Shown in pieces: positions 16,161-24,758 of a stretch of DNA of 64,000 nucleotides. Every line of letters begins with the position of its first letter. Within the stretch, counting starts at the first letter, position 1. The position numbers and the translations under genes were made by a program. This stretch comes from Saprospiraceae bacterium. Its GTDB lineage: Bacteria > Bacteroidota > Bacteroidia > Chitinophagales > Saprospiraceae. Location: NCBI GenBank assembly GCA_022842725.1, contig JALHOZ010000008.1, forward strand, positions 1-64,000, read 5' to 3'. The notes below the pieces were generated by a model. It searched no databases. It had not been told where the DNA came from and saw nothing but the letters and a program-made list of their open reading frames with translations.

Positions 16161-19100
16161 CTAAAACCTCCAATGCATCAACTTCCTTTGATATAATTTT
16201 TCATCGCGGATGTACAGGATGTGGTACAATCCGGAAGGTATTCCCGGAAGGGCAACGGAAAATTCTTTTTGGATGTCCTGGGTACCAAATATCATCCGGC
16301 CGGTATTGTCAAACAACATCAGGTTTTGGATGGCTTGGCCCTGATTGACTACAGAAAAGGTGCCGTCGGTCCAGCCAAACCAAACGGGAGGTTCTGTTTC
16401 GGTTTGGACTCCTGTGGTAAACGGATTGTTCAGGATCATAGAGACACAGGTATCCGGAGATTCGGCAAAACAGACTTTTACCGGGATGGTAGGGGTGTTT
16501 AACTTTTGGGTTGTGTGCCTGATGTATTGTTCAAAAACCAACATCTGCACCGGAACATTTTCGCCGACATACAGGGTCACATTTTGTGGTCCTTCACAAC
16601 TTCCGGTAAGGGTGTAATTAAACTCGAGCAACATCGTGTCCAGTGCCAAAATACCCGCTCTCGAGTCCATATTGTCGAGACTACATCTGCCCTGTGGCGC
16701 ACAAGGATTTAAAAAAGACCTTCCCCGGCAACATGCGGAATTGCCATGATCACAAAGGGTCATGATAAATTCTTCTGTCCCCGGGTCAGGAACTGTCAAT
16801 TGGTAGATGCTGTCAGGATCATTAGGTAAAAACATTACCAGTGAATCGTTGACAAAAACATCGTACCCGGTCATCGAAGTGTTCTGACCTATGATGATTA
16901 GCGAAGTAACAATTTGGCCGTTTTCACAAATGAGGTCACTTGTTTCTTCAAAAACGATATGGCATATATCCGATGGGTCAAAACACGGATTTTCAAAACT
17001 TCTTTCTCTGCAACATTCCGGATGGTCGTTGTCACATATGGTGATCACAAATTCAGGACCTTCGGGATTCGGAAATCCAAGTTCATAGAGACTGTCTGTC
17101 TGATAATGAAAAAAGGTCAGAAAGGTCCCGTTGAGGTAGACGTCAAATCCCGTTTCAGAAATATTTTGTCCGAACAATATCAGATCCATAAACACGGAAT
17201 CGTGGTTGCAAACGACATCCCCCAGTTCTTCAAAGATCACCTGACAGTCGATATTGGGTTCGTAACACGGATTGACCATTTCGCGGGTGCGGCAACAATC
17301 AGGACGGTCGTTGTCACAAATGGTCAGATTGTAATAAGGGGTACCCGGATCAGGCAAAACCACCTGATAGATGCTGTCTCCTTCGTACGGCAGAAAGGTC
17401 ACGATGGAACCGTTGAGGAATACGTCAAATCCCGTCATGGACAGGTCGTGACCGGAAATAAACAGGTTCATCAACACATAATTGCTGTCACACACGGCCG
17501 GACCGACCCTTTCGAAAACGACAGAACAATCATCTTCAGAAAGGTAACACGGATTTTCAAAGGTTCGGGTATGGCAACAATCCGGATGGTCGTTGTCACA
17601 TATGGTGAGGGTAAACGTTTCTGTGCCCGGATCGGTCAGGGTAAGCGCGTAGACACTATCCTGTTCGTACTGCAAAAATACCTGAACAGAGTCGTTGATA
17701 TAAACATCATATCCTGTCTGGGAAATATTTTGTCCAAAAAGGATGAGAGAGAGGTTGACGTGGTCGCCGTCACAAACCGGAGGGTGAAGCCCTTCAAATA
17801 CCACCAAACAATCGTTGTTTGGGGTATAACATGGGTTTTCGAATGTCCTTTCCCGACAACAGTTTTCATTAAAATCATTACAAACAGTCAGTACAAAAGT
17901 CTCACTACCAGGGTCCGGCAATCCAAGTTCGTACAAACTATCCTGCTCATATTGCAAAAAGGTAATCAATGAATCATTAAGGTATACATCAAAACCCTGC
18001 AAATTAATGTTTTGACCGATGATGATCAGGTTCATAAAAATACTATCGCCGTCACAAACCGGATTTCCGATCTCTTCAAATACCAGCGAACAGTCATTCT
18101 GTGAAAGGTAGCAGGGATTGGGTGCTTCAAAAGAAAAACAGGCTTCCACCGGTGATGTCGCACAAAATTCATAGGTGAGTACAGAATCCGGAAAGGAAAT
18201 ATCATCTATTCTGAAATATTCATCGCTGAGCCAGGTAAAGGGATAAATACTGTCATTGATTATCAGGGTCCATTCACTTCCAAAACAGGATCCGTTGACG
18301 TAGTCAAATTCGTGGACGGCATCAAAACTACCGTTTACACAAAGGGATTCTTCATGTATATTATAAAAGGCTTCACATGGACAACATGCCGGTCCATATT
18401 CAAAAGTTGCGCTACAATCCGGGTTGAGATTGTCCTGAAGGGTAAATACATATTCATCCGCACAGTCAGAAAAAACGTCAAAATACATTTGATCTCCTTC
18501 TTCAAATTCAAAGGTAAGTCCGGCTATATTTGAGGTGATGGTATAACCCTCGTTCCCGAAGTTTTGGGCGTCAAAATTAAAATACAACCGTTGATATTCG
18601 CCGCTACAACTTTCATCGTTGGTAAATATTTCAAAGTTGTTTATTTGGCATTCGCCGGGACAAGGATTGATGATAACAAAAGATTCTGATTCACCCAAAG
18701 GCAAAGGAAAGGTCATCGTAACCACTAATTCTTCGTCTGTTTCAGCTATATTATGTACTTTGTATTCGCCATTTGAAAGCTCTTCATAGCTATACACCTG
18801 ACCATTGATGGTTAAAACCCTGTCTTCCAAATATAAACCACAGGAACCCAGATACCAATAAAAGTAAAAGGTCATGTCAAAGTTACCCCCGTTACATTGG
18901 CTGTTTTCAACATGAGTAAATTCAAAACCGCATTCGCAACATTCAGGCTCAAAAGTATAGGTGTCGCTGCAGGTGTTGTTGTCATTGTCATAAATGGTGA
19001 ATTCCAATTCCTGAAGGCAATCAGCTGGTATAAATATGATTTTAAAGTCATTTAAGTCAAAAGTTTGCGACCAACCCAGATTATTGGTTAATGTATATCC

Positions 19101-19373
19101 GTTTAAGCCGAAGTCTGTTCCACTAAATGAAAATTCATAACCTTTACCATCAGAATCACAAGAAATAGGCGTAAGTATCAGATTGTCCACAGAACAGGCT
19201 GAGGTCGATGGAGTAGTTTGTCCACCGGGATTATGTGTGCCGGACGTAATTCCTGTGGGTAATGTGCCGGGTTTGGATTCAGGTCCGTTGGACGACGAAC
19301 TTCCGGATACCTGTACGGTACATAAAAGGGCATAAAATAGCAATGCCATTGCAGGATAAAGTCTGGTTTTCAT
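16161..19373 (-). CDS. Secreted cysteine-rich repeat protein with T9SS sorting domain
   Basis: This 1070-aa surface or secreted protein has a signal peptide (about 1-24) and a Ser/Gly/Pro/Thr-rich linker. Several Cys-rich beta modules follow, then five tandem repeats of about 94 residues. Each repeat has the pattern C-x-V-F-E...V-C...GQN...GFDVYLNDS...FLQYEQDS-Y...DPG...C-D...CCR-x-R-x-F-x-NPC. The repeats are encoded at roughly 16695-18105. The end (SVVNQGQAIQNLMLFDNTG to HWRF) looks like a type A C-terminal sorting domain for the type IX secretion system. Six or more cysteines per repeat suggest disulfides outside the cell. It is possibly an adhesin or matrix protein. The domain family is not recognised. 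Confidence 0.85.
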   Translation of the reverse strand: MKTRLYPAMALLFYALLCTVQVSGSSSSNGPESKPGTLPTGITSGTHNPGGQTTPSTSACSVDNLILTPISCDSDGKGYEFSFSGTDFGLNGYTLTNNLGWSQTFDLNDFKIIFIPADCLQELEFTIYDNDNNTCSDTYTFEPECCECGFEFTHVENSQCNGGNFDMTFYFYWYLGSCGLYLEDRVLTINGQVYSYEELSNGEYKVHNIAETDEELVVTMTFPLPLGESESFVIINPCPGECQINNFEIFTNDESCSGEYQRLYFNFDAQNFGNEGYTITSNIAGLTFEFEEGDQMYFDVFSDCADEYVFTLQDNLNPDCSATFEYGPACCPCEAFYNIHEESLCVNGSFDAVHEFDYVNGSCFGSEWTLIINDSIYPFTWLSDEYFRIDDISFPDSVLTYEFCATSPVEACFSFEAPNPCYLSQNDCSLVFEEIGNPVCDGDSIFMNLIIIGQNINLQGFDVYLNDSLITFLQYEQDSLYELGLPDPGSETFVLTVCNDFNENCCRERTFENPCYTPNNDCLVVFEGLHPPVCDGDHVNLSLILFGQNISQTGYDVYINDSVQVFLQYEQDSVYALTLTDPGTETFTLTICDNDHPDCCHTRTFENPCYLSEDDCSVVFERVGPAVCDSNYVLMNLFISGHDLSMTGFDVFLNGSIVTFLPYEGDSIYQVVLPDPGTPYYNLTICDNDRPDCCRTREMVNPCYEPNIDCQVIFEELGDVVCNHDSVFMDLILFGQNISETGFDVYLNGTFLTFFHYQTDSLYELGFPNPEGPEFVITICDNDHPECCRERSFENPCFDPSDICHIVFEETSDLICENGQIVTSLIIIGQNTSMTGYDVFVNDSLVMFLPNDPDSIYQLTVPDPGTEEFIMTLCDHGNSACCRGRSFLNPCAPQGRCSLDNMDSRAGILALDTMLLEFNYTLTGSCEGPQNVTLYVGENVPVQMLVFEQYIRHTTQKLNTPTIPVKVCFAESPDTCVSMILNNPFTTGVQTETEPPVWFGWTDGTFSVVNQGQAIQNLMLFDNTGRMIFGTQDIQKEFSVALPGIPSGLYHILYIRDEKLYQRKLMHWRF

Positions 19374-19605
19374 GATGCCTGATTTTGATTTATGTTAATG
19401 TTAAAACACCAAATGGGGTGTTAAAGGTATTGGGTGGAAAACAACTTTATAGACCCAAACATTTCTACATTCGTTGCCCCGCTGTGTAAAAAAGTTTACA
19501 AATTTTAGACAAACGTGTTCGAAAAAGAATCTTTTGTATAAAAAATCATAAGATTTTTTGTTTTTTAATATAAAATAAAGGGGGTTGTTTCACGTAATTA
19601 TAATT
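19374..19605. other. 232-bp intergenic region
   Basis: This AT-rich stretch lies upstream of the repeat protein and downstream of the methyltransferase gene. I see neither a convincing TAnnTTTG element nor a stable hairpin. Confidence 0.4.
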
Positions 19606-20442
19606 TTACATCTTCCGTTGATTTTTGTTTTTTTCCCAGGCGATCAACACACATTTTCTGTCGGGTCCCCACATGTATCCGCCAAGATCACCGTCGTTTC
19701 TGATGACTCTGTGGCACGGAATGAGATAGGCTACAGGATTGGCACCGATAGCAGATCCTACGGCCCGGGAGGCTCCCGGAGATTGGATGGACTTTGATAT
19801 GTTTTGATAGGTTGTCAGCTGACCTTCCGGGATGGACAATAAAGCATTCCAGACTTTTAACCGGAAAGGGCTGCCTTTGACGTGGAGTGTGATTTTGTTT
19901 TTTGTCGGTAATCCCTGGATTACATCCAAAACATCAAGATGAGACGGTACCTGTTTATTTTGAAAAATGGCTTCCGGATATTCATCTTGCAAGGTTGTAA
20001 AAGCTGGTTTTTCATTTTCATAAAAATGTACAAAACAAATGCCTTTGTCCGTCGAGGCGATCAACACATTGCCAAAGAGGGAAGGGTAGGAGTCATAATA
20101 AATGTTCAGATGTTGCCCGTTGTTTTTAAATTCTCCCGGTGTCATGCCTTCTATGGTCACAAACAAATCGTGCAATCTGCCTGTTCCACTCAGCCCTGTT
20201 TCGTTAGCAGTTTCAAAGAGGGAAAGTTGCCGGTCGCGCAACAGATATTTTGCATAGTTGACCGACACATGGCTTAAAAAACTTTTAGGCGACACCCCGG
20301 CCCAATCGGTAAAAAGTTTTTGAAAGTGGGAAGGACTTACATGAACGTGTTGCGCAATATCCTCCAGCGAAGGTTGATCTTTAAAATGGGTTCTGATGTA
20401 GCGGATGGCCTTTTCTATGGTGGAATAATGAAAATCCTTCAT
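19606..20442 (-). CDS. AraC-type regulator fused to O6-methylguanine-DNA methyltransferase
   Basis: This is a 278-aa Ada-like protein. Residues 1-100 form an AraC helix-turn-helix domain (SLEDIAQHVHVSPSHFQKLF). Residues about 110-190 are the ribonuclease-like N-terminal part of methyltransferases. Residues about 190-270 are the suicide methyltransferase domain with the acceptor cysteine in IPCHRV, preceded by the SPFRLKVWNALLSIPEG helix-turn-helix and GASRAVGSA. It repairs O6-alkylguanine by irreversible transfer to the cysteine and may switch on alkylation-repair genes. The zinc-bearing N-terminal domain of E. coli Ada that senses phosphotriesters is absent, which is usual for this shorter type. 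Confidence 0.95.
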   Translation of the reverse strand: MKDFHYSTIEKAIRYIRTHFKDQPSLEDIAQHVHVSPSHFQKLFTDWAGVSPKSFLSHVSVNYAKYLLRDRQLSLFETANETGLSGTGRLHDLFVTIEGMTPGEFKNNGQHLNIYYDSYPSLFGNVLIASTDKGICFVHFYENEKPAFTTLQDEYPEAIFQNKQVPSHLDVLDVIQGLPTKNKITLHVKGSPFRLKVWNALLSIPEGQLTTYQNISKSIQSPGASRAVGSAIGANPVAYLIPCHRVIRNDGDLGGYMWGPDRKCVLIAWEKNKNQRKM

Positions 20443-20505
20443 GAAATCAAATTTTTACAAAGGTCGTTTTTGTCCCTTATATACACAACCCGAAAATGGC
20501 GAAAA

Positions 20506-20546
20506 TAAAAAAGCCCCGGAATCAAAGAGGTTCCGGGGCTTTGTAT
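20506..20546 (-). terminator. Strong intrinsic terminator after hppA
   Basis: AGCCCCGGAA (20512-20521) pairs perfectly with TTCCGGGGCT (20531-20540). On the - strand the stem is followed by a T-run, 23 bases after the pyrophosphatase stop codon. Confidence 0.95.
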
Positions 20547-20563
20547 CATATCAGATCAATGGA

Positions 20564-22723
20564 CTATAAAAACGGTGCAATCACCAAAGCAACCACTGAC
20601 ATTAATTTTAATAAGATATTCAAAGATGGTCCGGAAGTGTCTTTGAAAGGATCACCTACAGTGTCACCTACAACGGTAGCTTTGTGAGGCTCAGAACCTT
20701 TGTAGTACATTTTACCCTGGATTTCAACGCCTTCTTCAAACATTTTTTTAGCATTGTCCCATGCTCCACCTGCATTTGATTGGAAGATCGCCATCAATAC
20801 ACCGGTTACGGTAACACCTGCCAATAAACCTCCCAACATCTCTGCTCCACCGGCAAAACCGACAACAACAGGAGAAACAACTGCCAAAAGACCCGGCATG
20901 ATCATTTCTCTGATAGAAGCTTTGGTAGATATTTCGACACATTTTCCGTATTCTGCTTTTCCATCAGCTGCATCAAAAACTTGTTTATCAGCATCAGACC
21001 AGTTTTTCATCTCTGTTCCTTCATTTTTTTTCATGACGGCCAAAGCATTTTTTAATTCCGGAATATCGCTGAATTGTCTTCTTACTTCCTGAATCATGTC
21101 CATAGCGGCTCTACCGACCGCATTCATAGATAGGGCAGAAAATAAAAACGGCAACATACCACCAACCAATAATCCAGCCATAACCACAGGTTGTGCAATA
21201 TCTATCGTCGCAATACCTGCAGTTGCCATAAAGGCAGCAAATAAAGCCAAAGCAGTCAATGCAGCAGAACCAATGGCAAAACCTTTTCCGATCGCTGCTG
21301 TCGTGTTACCTACTGCATCCAGTTTGTCTGTTTTTTGTCTGACTTCTTTAGGAAGGTCTGCCATTTCAGCAATACCACCTGCGTTATCAGATATAGGTCC
21401 GTAAGCATCTACCGCCAATTGGATACCTGTATTCGAAAGCATACCTACCGCTGCAATCGCAATACCATACAAACCACCAAAATGATGTGCTCCGATGATA
21501 CCTGCTGCTAAAACCAACACTGGAAGTGCTGTGGATTGCATACCTACGCCCAAACCTGCAATGATATTGGTCGCTGCTCCGGTCAATGACTGATTAACGA
21601 TAGATTTTACCGGTTTTGTACCTGTTCCGGTGTAAAACTCAGTGATGATACCGATCAACAAACCGGCAACCAATCCGATGATAACCGCAAAAAAGATACC
21701 GTTTGAAGTATATTCAAAATTATTCATCGTCCATGATGTAGGTAACATCCACTGAACGATGCCATAGGTTGCTGCAAGCATCAGAGCGGCAGAAATAAAT
21801 TCTCCTCTGTTTAATGCTTTCTGAGGATCTCCTCCTTCAGCAACTTTGACAAAAAATGTTCCGAGGATAGAAGTGACAATCCCTACACCTGCAAGAACCA
21901 TAGGAAGTAAAATAGCATTCAGACCACTAAAATCATTGGAAGTTTCAAATCCTCCCAAACCGATAAAAGTAGCACCCAATACCATAGTTCCGACGATGGC
22001 GCCAACATAAGATTCAAATAAGTCAGCTCCCATACCGGCTACGTCACCTACGTTGTCTCCAACGTTGTCCGCAATAGTGGCCGGGTTTAACGGGTGATCT
22101 TCAGGAATACCTGCTTCTACTTTACCAACAAGGTCAGCTCCAACGTCTGCTGCTTTGGTGTAAATACCACCACCTACTCTGGCAAAAAGGGCAATAGAAG
22201 ATGCTCCGAATGAAAATCCTGTCAGAACCGTGATCACTTTATTTGGATCCCAGCCCATTCCACTGTACAAAGCAAATAATGCTCCAAGTCCCAAAACTCC
22301 GAGACCTACAACACCCATACCCATGACACTTCCTCCTGCAAAAGCAACTTCTAATGCTTTTCCAAGGCTTGTTCGGGCAGCATTGGTGGTACGAACATTG
22401 GCTTTGGTAGCTACCTGCATACCGATATAACCTGCCAATGCAGAACAAACAGCTCCTACCACAAAAGAAAGAGCCACCAATGGAGAAGAATTTTCTGTAT
22501 TACCGCTGATAGCCAACAAAATCGCTACAGCAACAACAAAAATTGATAAAATTTTGTATTCTGCTTTTAAGAATGCCATCGCACCATCAGATATACTTTT
22601 GGCAATCCGTGCCATTTTTTCTGTACCTACCTCCTGATTTTTAACCCAGGCAGATTTCCAGAAAGTGAAAAGCAACGCAAGAATTCCAAATATTGGAATT
22701 AAATAAATGATACTTTGTCCCAT
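20564..22723 (-). CDS. hppA: Membrane-bound K+-dependent ion-pumping pyrophosphatase
   Basis: This protein of about 719 aa with 15-16 membrane segments couples pyrophosphate hydrolysis to H+ and/or Na+ export. Signature motifs are present: [11 protein letters not shown], then [19 protein letters not shown], and near the C-terminus the [15 protein letters not shown] loop. The [10 protein letters not shown] segment has Ala at the position where K+-independent enzymes have Lys, so this is the K+-dependent type. H+ versus Na+ specificity cannot be read with certainty. The start was set at ATG 22723 (MGQSIIYL). The longer frame to 22807 would run through a near-perfect promoter (TTG, 20 bases, TACCTTTG), so its extra 28 codons are not translated. 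A strong terminator follows. Confidence 0.97.
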   Translation of the reverse strand: MGQSIIYLIPIFGILALLFTFWKSAWVKNQEVGTEKMARIAKSISDGAMAFLKAEYKILSIFVVAVAILLAISGNTENSSPLVALSFVVGAVCSALAGYIGMQVATKANVRTTNAARTSLGKALEVAFAGGSVMGMGVVGLGVLGLGALFALYSGMGWDPNKVITVLTGFSFGASSIALFARVGGGIYTKAADVGADLVGKVEAGIPEDHPLNPATIADNVGDNVGDVAGMGADLFESYVGAIVGTMVLGATFIGLGGFETSNDFSGLNAILLPMVLAGVGIVTSILGTFFVKVAEGGDPQKALNRGEFISAALMLAATYGIVQWMLPTSWTMNNFEYTSNGIFFAVIIGLVAGLLIGIITEFYTGTGTKPVKSIVNQSLTGAATNIIAGLGVGMQSTALPVLVLAAGIIGAHHFGGLYGIAIAAVGMLSNTGIQLAVDAYGPISDNAGGIAEMADLPKEVRQKTDKLDAVGNTTAAIGKGFAIGSAALTALALFAAFMATAGIATIDIAQPVVMAGLLVGGMLPFLFSALSMNAVGRAAMDMIQEVRRQFSDIPELKNALAVMKKNEGTEMKNWSDADKQVFDAADGKAEYGKCVEISTKASIREMIMPGLLAVVSPVVVGFAGGAEMLGGLLAGVTVTGVLMAIFQSNAGGAWDNAKKMFEEGVEIQGKMYYKGSEPHKATVVGDTVGDPFKDTSGPSLNILLKLMSVVALVIAPFL

Positions 22724-22776
22724 TTCAGTTAATAAATTTTGTTTTGAATAAATGTAAAATGCGTATTGAACGGGCG

Positions 22777-22807
22777 CAAAGGTAATTGTAATTTCTTTAT
22801 ATGACAA
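22777..22807 (-). promoter_or_regulatory. Sigma-A promoter of hppA (TTG-N20-TACCTTTG)
   Basis: Read on the - strand, TTG at 22807-22805 is followed after 20 bases by TACCTTTG at 22784-22777. This is an excellent match to the Bacteroidota consensus. The predicted leader is about 50 bases. It decides the hppA start. Confidence 0.85.
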
Positions 22808-22914
22808 ATGAGAAAAGGATTTTTAATGAAATATGACTCAAAATTGTCATAGGTTTCATACTGTTTCAGCTATCGGAACCTTCTCCAACCCGATTTTTAG
22901 TAGAAACATTTTGA

Positions 22915-22922
22915 TACCTTTG
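22915..22922 (+). promoter_or_regulatory. -7 element (TACCTTTG) for the DUF4440 lipoprotein
   Basis: A TACCTTTG lies 41 bases upstream of the chosen ATG at 22964. No clear -33 TTG is present. Confidence 0.55.
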
Positions 22923-22963
22923 CAAAAAAAAGTAAATCTATGTTTCCGTATTTGTCTTACAAA

Positions 22964-23413
22964 ATGAATGTTTTGAAATATTTTTTTCCGGTTTTCCTCC
23001 TGATAACCACAGGATGTCACAGATCTATGGTGTCAGCAGATATGTTGTCTGCTGCTCAGGAAGAAGTGCTTTTGATTCATAAAAATAAATTTTCGTGGAT
23101 GGTCCAAAAAGATACGACCGCACTTTCGGATTTGCTGGACGAAAAAGTATCATACGTTCACTCCAATGGCTGGCAGGAAAGCAAAAAAGAAGTGTTACAT
23201 AATATTATATCGGGAAAACTTACTTACCAAAAGATAGATATTGAGTCTGCTTCCTGTACAGTGAGAGGATCAACAGCTATCGTAACCGGCAAAGGAGTTT
23301 TTTATGTGGCCCTGGATAATAAACCTATCGAAATCAATCTTTTTTACACCGAAGTCTACCACAAACAAAAAAATACGTGGAAACTTTTGGCGAGGCATGC
23401 TTGTAAAATATAA
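22964..23413 (+). CDS. DUF4440-type (NTF2-like) lipoprotein
   Basis: This is a 149-aa protein. The chosen start MNVLKYFFPVFLLITTGC gives a short signal peptide ending in a lipobox with Cys18; an alternative ATG 24 bases upstream would only lengthen the n-region. The mature part follows the DUF4440/SnoaL pattern: helix with LLIHKNKFSWMVQKDTTALSDLL, then DEKVSYVHSNGWQESKKEVL, then strands ending EVYHKQKNTWKLLARHACKI. In Bacteroidota such proteins are common small periplasmic or outer-membrane lipoproteins of unknown ligand. A TACCTTTG element precedes it. Confidence 0.88.
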   Translation: MNVLKYFFPVFLLITTGCHRSMVSADMLSAAQEEVLLIHKNKFSWMVQKDTTALSDLLDEKVSYVHSNGWQESKKEVLHNIISGKLTYQKIDIESASCTVRGSTAIVTGKGVFYVALDNKPIEINLFYTEVYHKQKNTWKLLARHACKI

Positions 23414-23440
23414 TATAATAATGAAATCTACGAATATCAT

Positions 23441-23448
23441 TACCTTTG
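23441..23448 (+). promoter_or_regulatory. -7 element (TACCTTTG) for purD
   Basis: The TACCTTTG ends 21 bases before the purD ATG. No TTG lies at the -33 position, so the match is half-site only. Confidence 0.55.
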
Positions 23449-23469
23449 CCTTACCATTAATATTTATCT

Positions 23470-24750
23470 ATGTCGTATAATATTTTATTGCTCGGAAGTG
23501 GTGGCAGAGAGCACGCTTTGGCGGCCAAAATGTCTGAAAGCCCCTTGTGTCGCACCTTATATATTGCTCCCGGAAATGGAGGAACCGGTTTGTACGGAAC
23601 CAATCTGGACGTTTCCTTGTCTGATTTTGCGACATTAGAAAGGTACATGTTGGATTTGAATATCCACATGGTCATGGTCGGACCGGAAGCACCTTTGGTG
23701 GATGGTTTTGTCGATTATTGCAAAAAACCAACCCTCAGTCATATCCGGGTAATTGGCCCGGATCAGTATGCAGCCGGTTTGGAAGGTAGTAAGGCTTTCG
23801 CCAAAAAGTTTATGAAAACGTACCAAATACCTACAGCCGGATATCTGGAGGTGACCCAAAACAATATCGACGCCGGATTGGAATTTTTGCAAAACAATCC
23901 GCCACCTTATGTGCTTAAAGCCGATGGTCTGGCTGCCGGAAAAGGTGTACTCATCATCGATGATCTGGAGGAAGCTTCTTTGGAACTCAAAAACATGCTC
24001 AACGGCAAATTCGGAAAAGCATCGGATACCGTTGTCATTGAGCAGTTTCTGGATGGCATTGAATTTTCTGTTTTTGCGCTTACCGACGGACAAAATTATG
24101 TAATTTTACCTCAGGCCAAAGATTATAAAAGGGTAGGTGAGGGCGACACCGGACTGAATACCGGAGGTATGGGTGCTGTTTCGCCGGTATCATTTTTTGA
24201 CGAAAGTCTGAAACAGAAAGTAGAAGAAAAAATCATCAAACCCACCATTGCGGGTTTGGCGGCTGAAAATATGTGGTACAAAGGTTTTGTTTTTTTTGGC
24301 CTGATCAAAGTGGGGGACGAACCTTTTGTTATTGAATACAATTGCCGTTTGGGCGATCCCGAAACCGAAGTGGTTCTTCCCCGGTTGGATGAAGATTTGG
24401 TACATTTATTTGAAAAAGTTTTTGACGGAAGTCTTGAAAACCGGTACTGCCATGAAAAACAGGATACCGCCGTGGCCATTATGTTGGTTTCCGGAGGATA
24501 TCCCGGCGATTTCGAAAAAGGCAAAACCATTACCTTTCCGGATATAATCCCCGATGATGTCAGGGTTTTTCATGCAGGCACCACCAAATCCGGTGATCAG
24601 GTAAAAACCTCGGGAGGAAGGGTGATTGCCGTAACTGCGTTGGCTCCTTCTATGGATGATGCAGTCGCTTCAGCATTACAAGTTGCCGGTCAGATAGATT
24701 TTGATGGAAAATATTTTCGCAGAGATATAGGATTTGATTTAAAAGATTAG
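23470..24750 (+). CDS. purD: Phosphoribosylamine-glycine ligase (GAR synthetase)
   Basis: This 426-aa ATP-grasp enzyme catalyses step two of de novo purine synthesis, joining glycine to 5-phosphoribosylamine with ATP. The N-terminal nucleotide-binding-like motif LLLGSGGREHALA is present, as are the GPEAPLVDG segment, the ATP-grasp stretch VLKADGLAAGKGVLI, and FGDPETEVVLPR-type metal ligands (here NCRLGDPETEVVLPRL). The length is normal. It is followed after 8 bases by the murF-alr fusion, so purine and cell-wall synthesis share a transcript. purC and purB lie elsewhere in the window as separate units. Confidence 0.98.
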   Translation: MSYNILLLGSGGREHALAAKMSESPLCRTLYIAPGNGGTGLYGTNLDVSLSDFATLERYMLDLNIHMVMVGPEAPLVDGFVDYCKKPTLSHIRVIGPDQYAAGLEGSKAFAKKFMKTYQIPTAGYLEVTQNNIDAGLEFLQNNPPPYVLKADGLAAGKGVLIIDDLEEASLELKNMLNGKFGKASDTVVIEQFLDGIEFSVFALTDGQNYVILPQAKDYKRVGEGDTGLNTGGMGAVSPVSFFDESLKQKVEEKIIKPTIAGLAAENMWYKGFVFFGLIKVGDEPFVIEYNCRLGDPETEVVLPRLDEDLVHLFEKVFDGSLENRYCHEKQDTAVAIMLVSGGYPGDFEKGKTITFPDIIPDDVRVFHAGTTKSGDQVKTSGGRVIAVTALAPSMDDAVASALQVAGQIDFDGKYFRRDIGFDLKD

Positions 24751-24758
24751 ATAGCACA

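Noticed and set aside
15159-16348. Short + strand frames in the REP region (for example proteins with LRPFRAREVGRGHN)
   Set aside because: They are translations of the REP palindromes and hairpins, repeated in both blocks, and lack independent coding signals.
16914-17972. 352-aa frame opposite the cysteine-rich repeat protein
   Set aside because: It is the antisense of five tandem repeats that stay open by periodicity; the - strand frame has signal peptide, domains and sorting end.
22723-22807. 28-codon N-terminal extension of the pyrophosphatase
   Set aside because: It runs through a strong promoter and does not resemble the family N-terminus.
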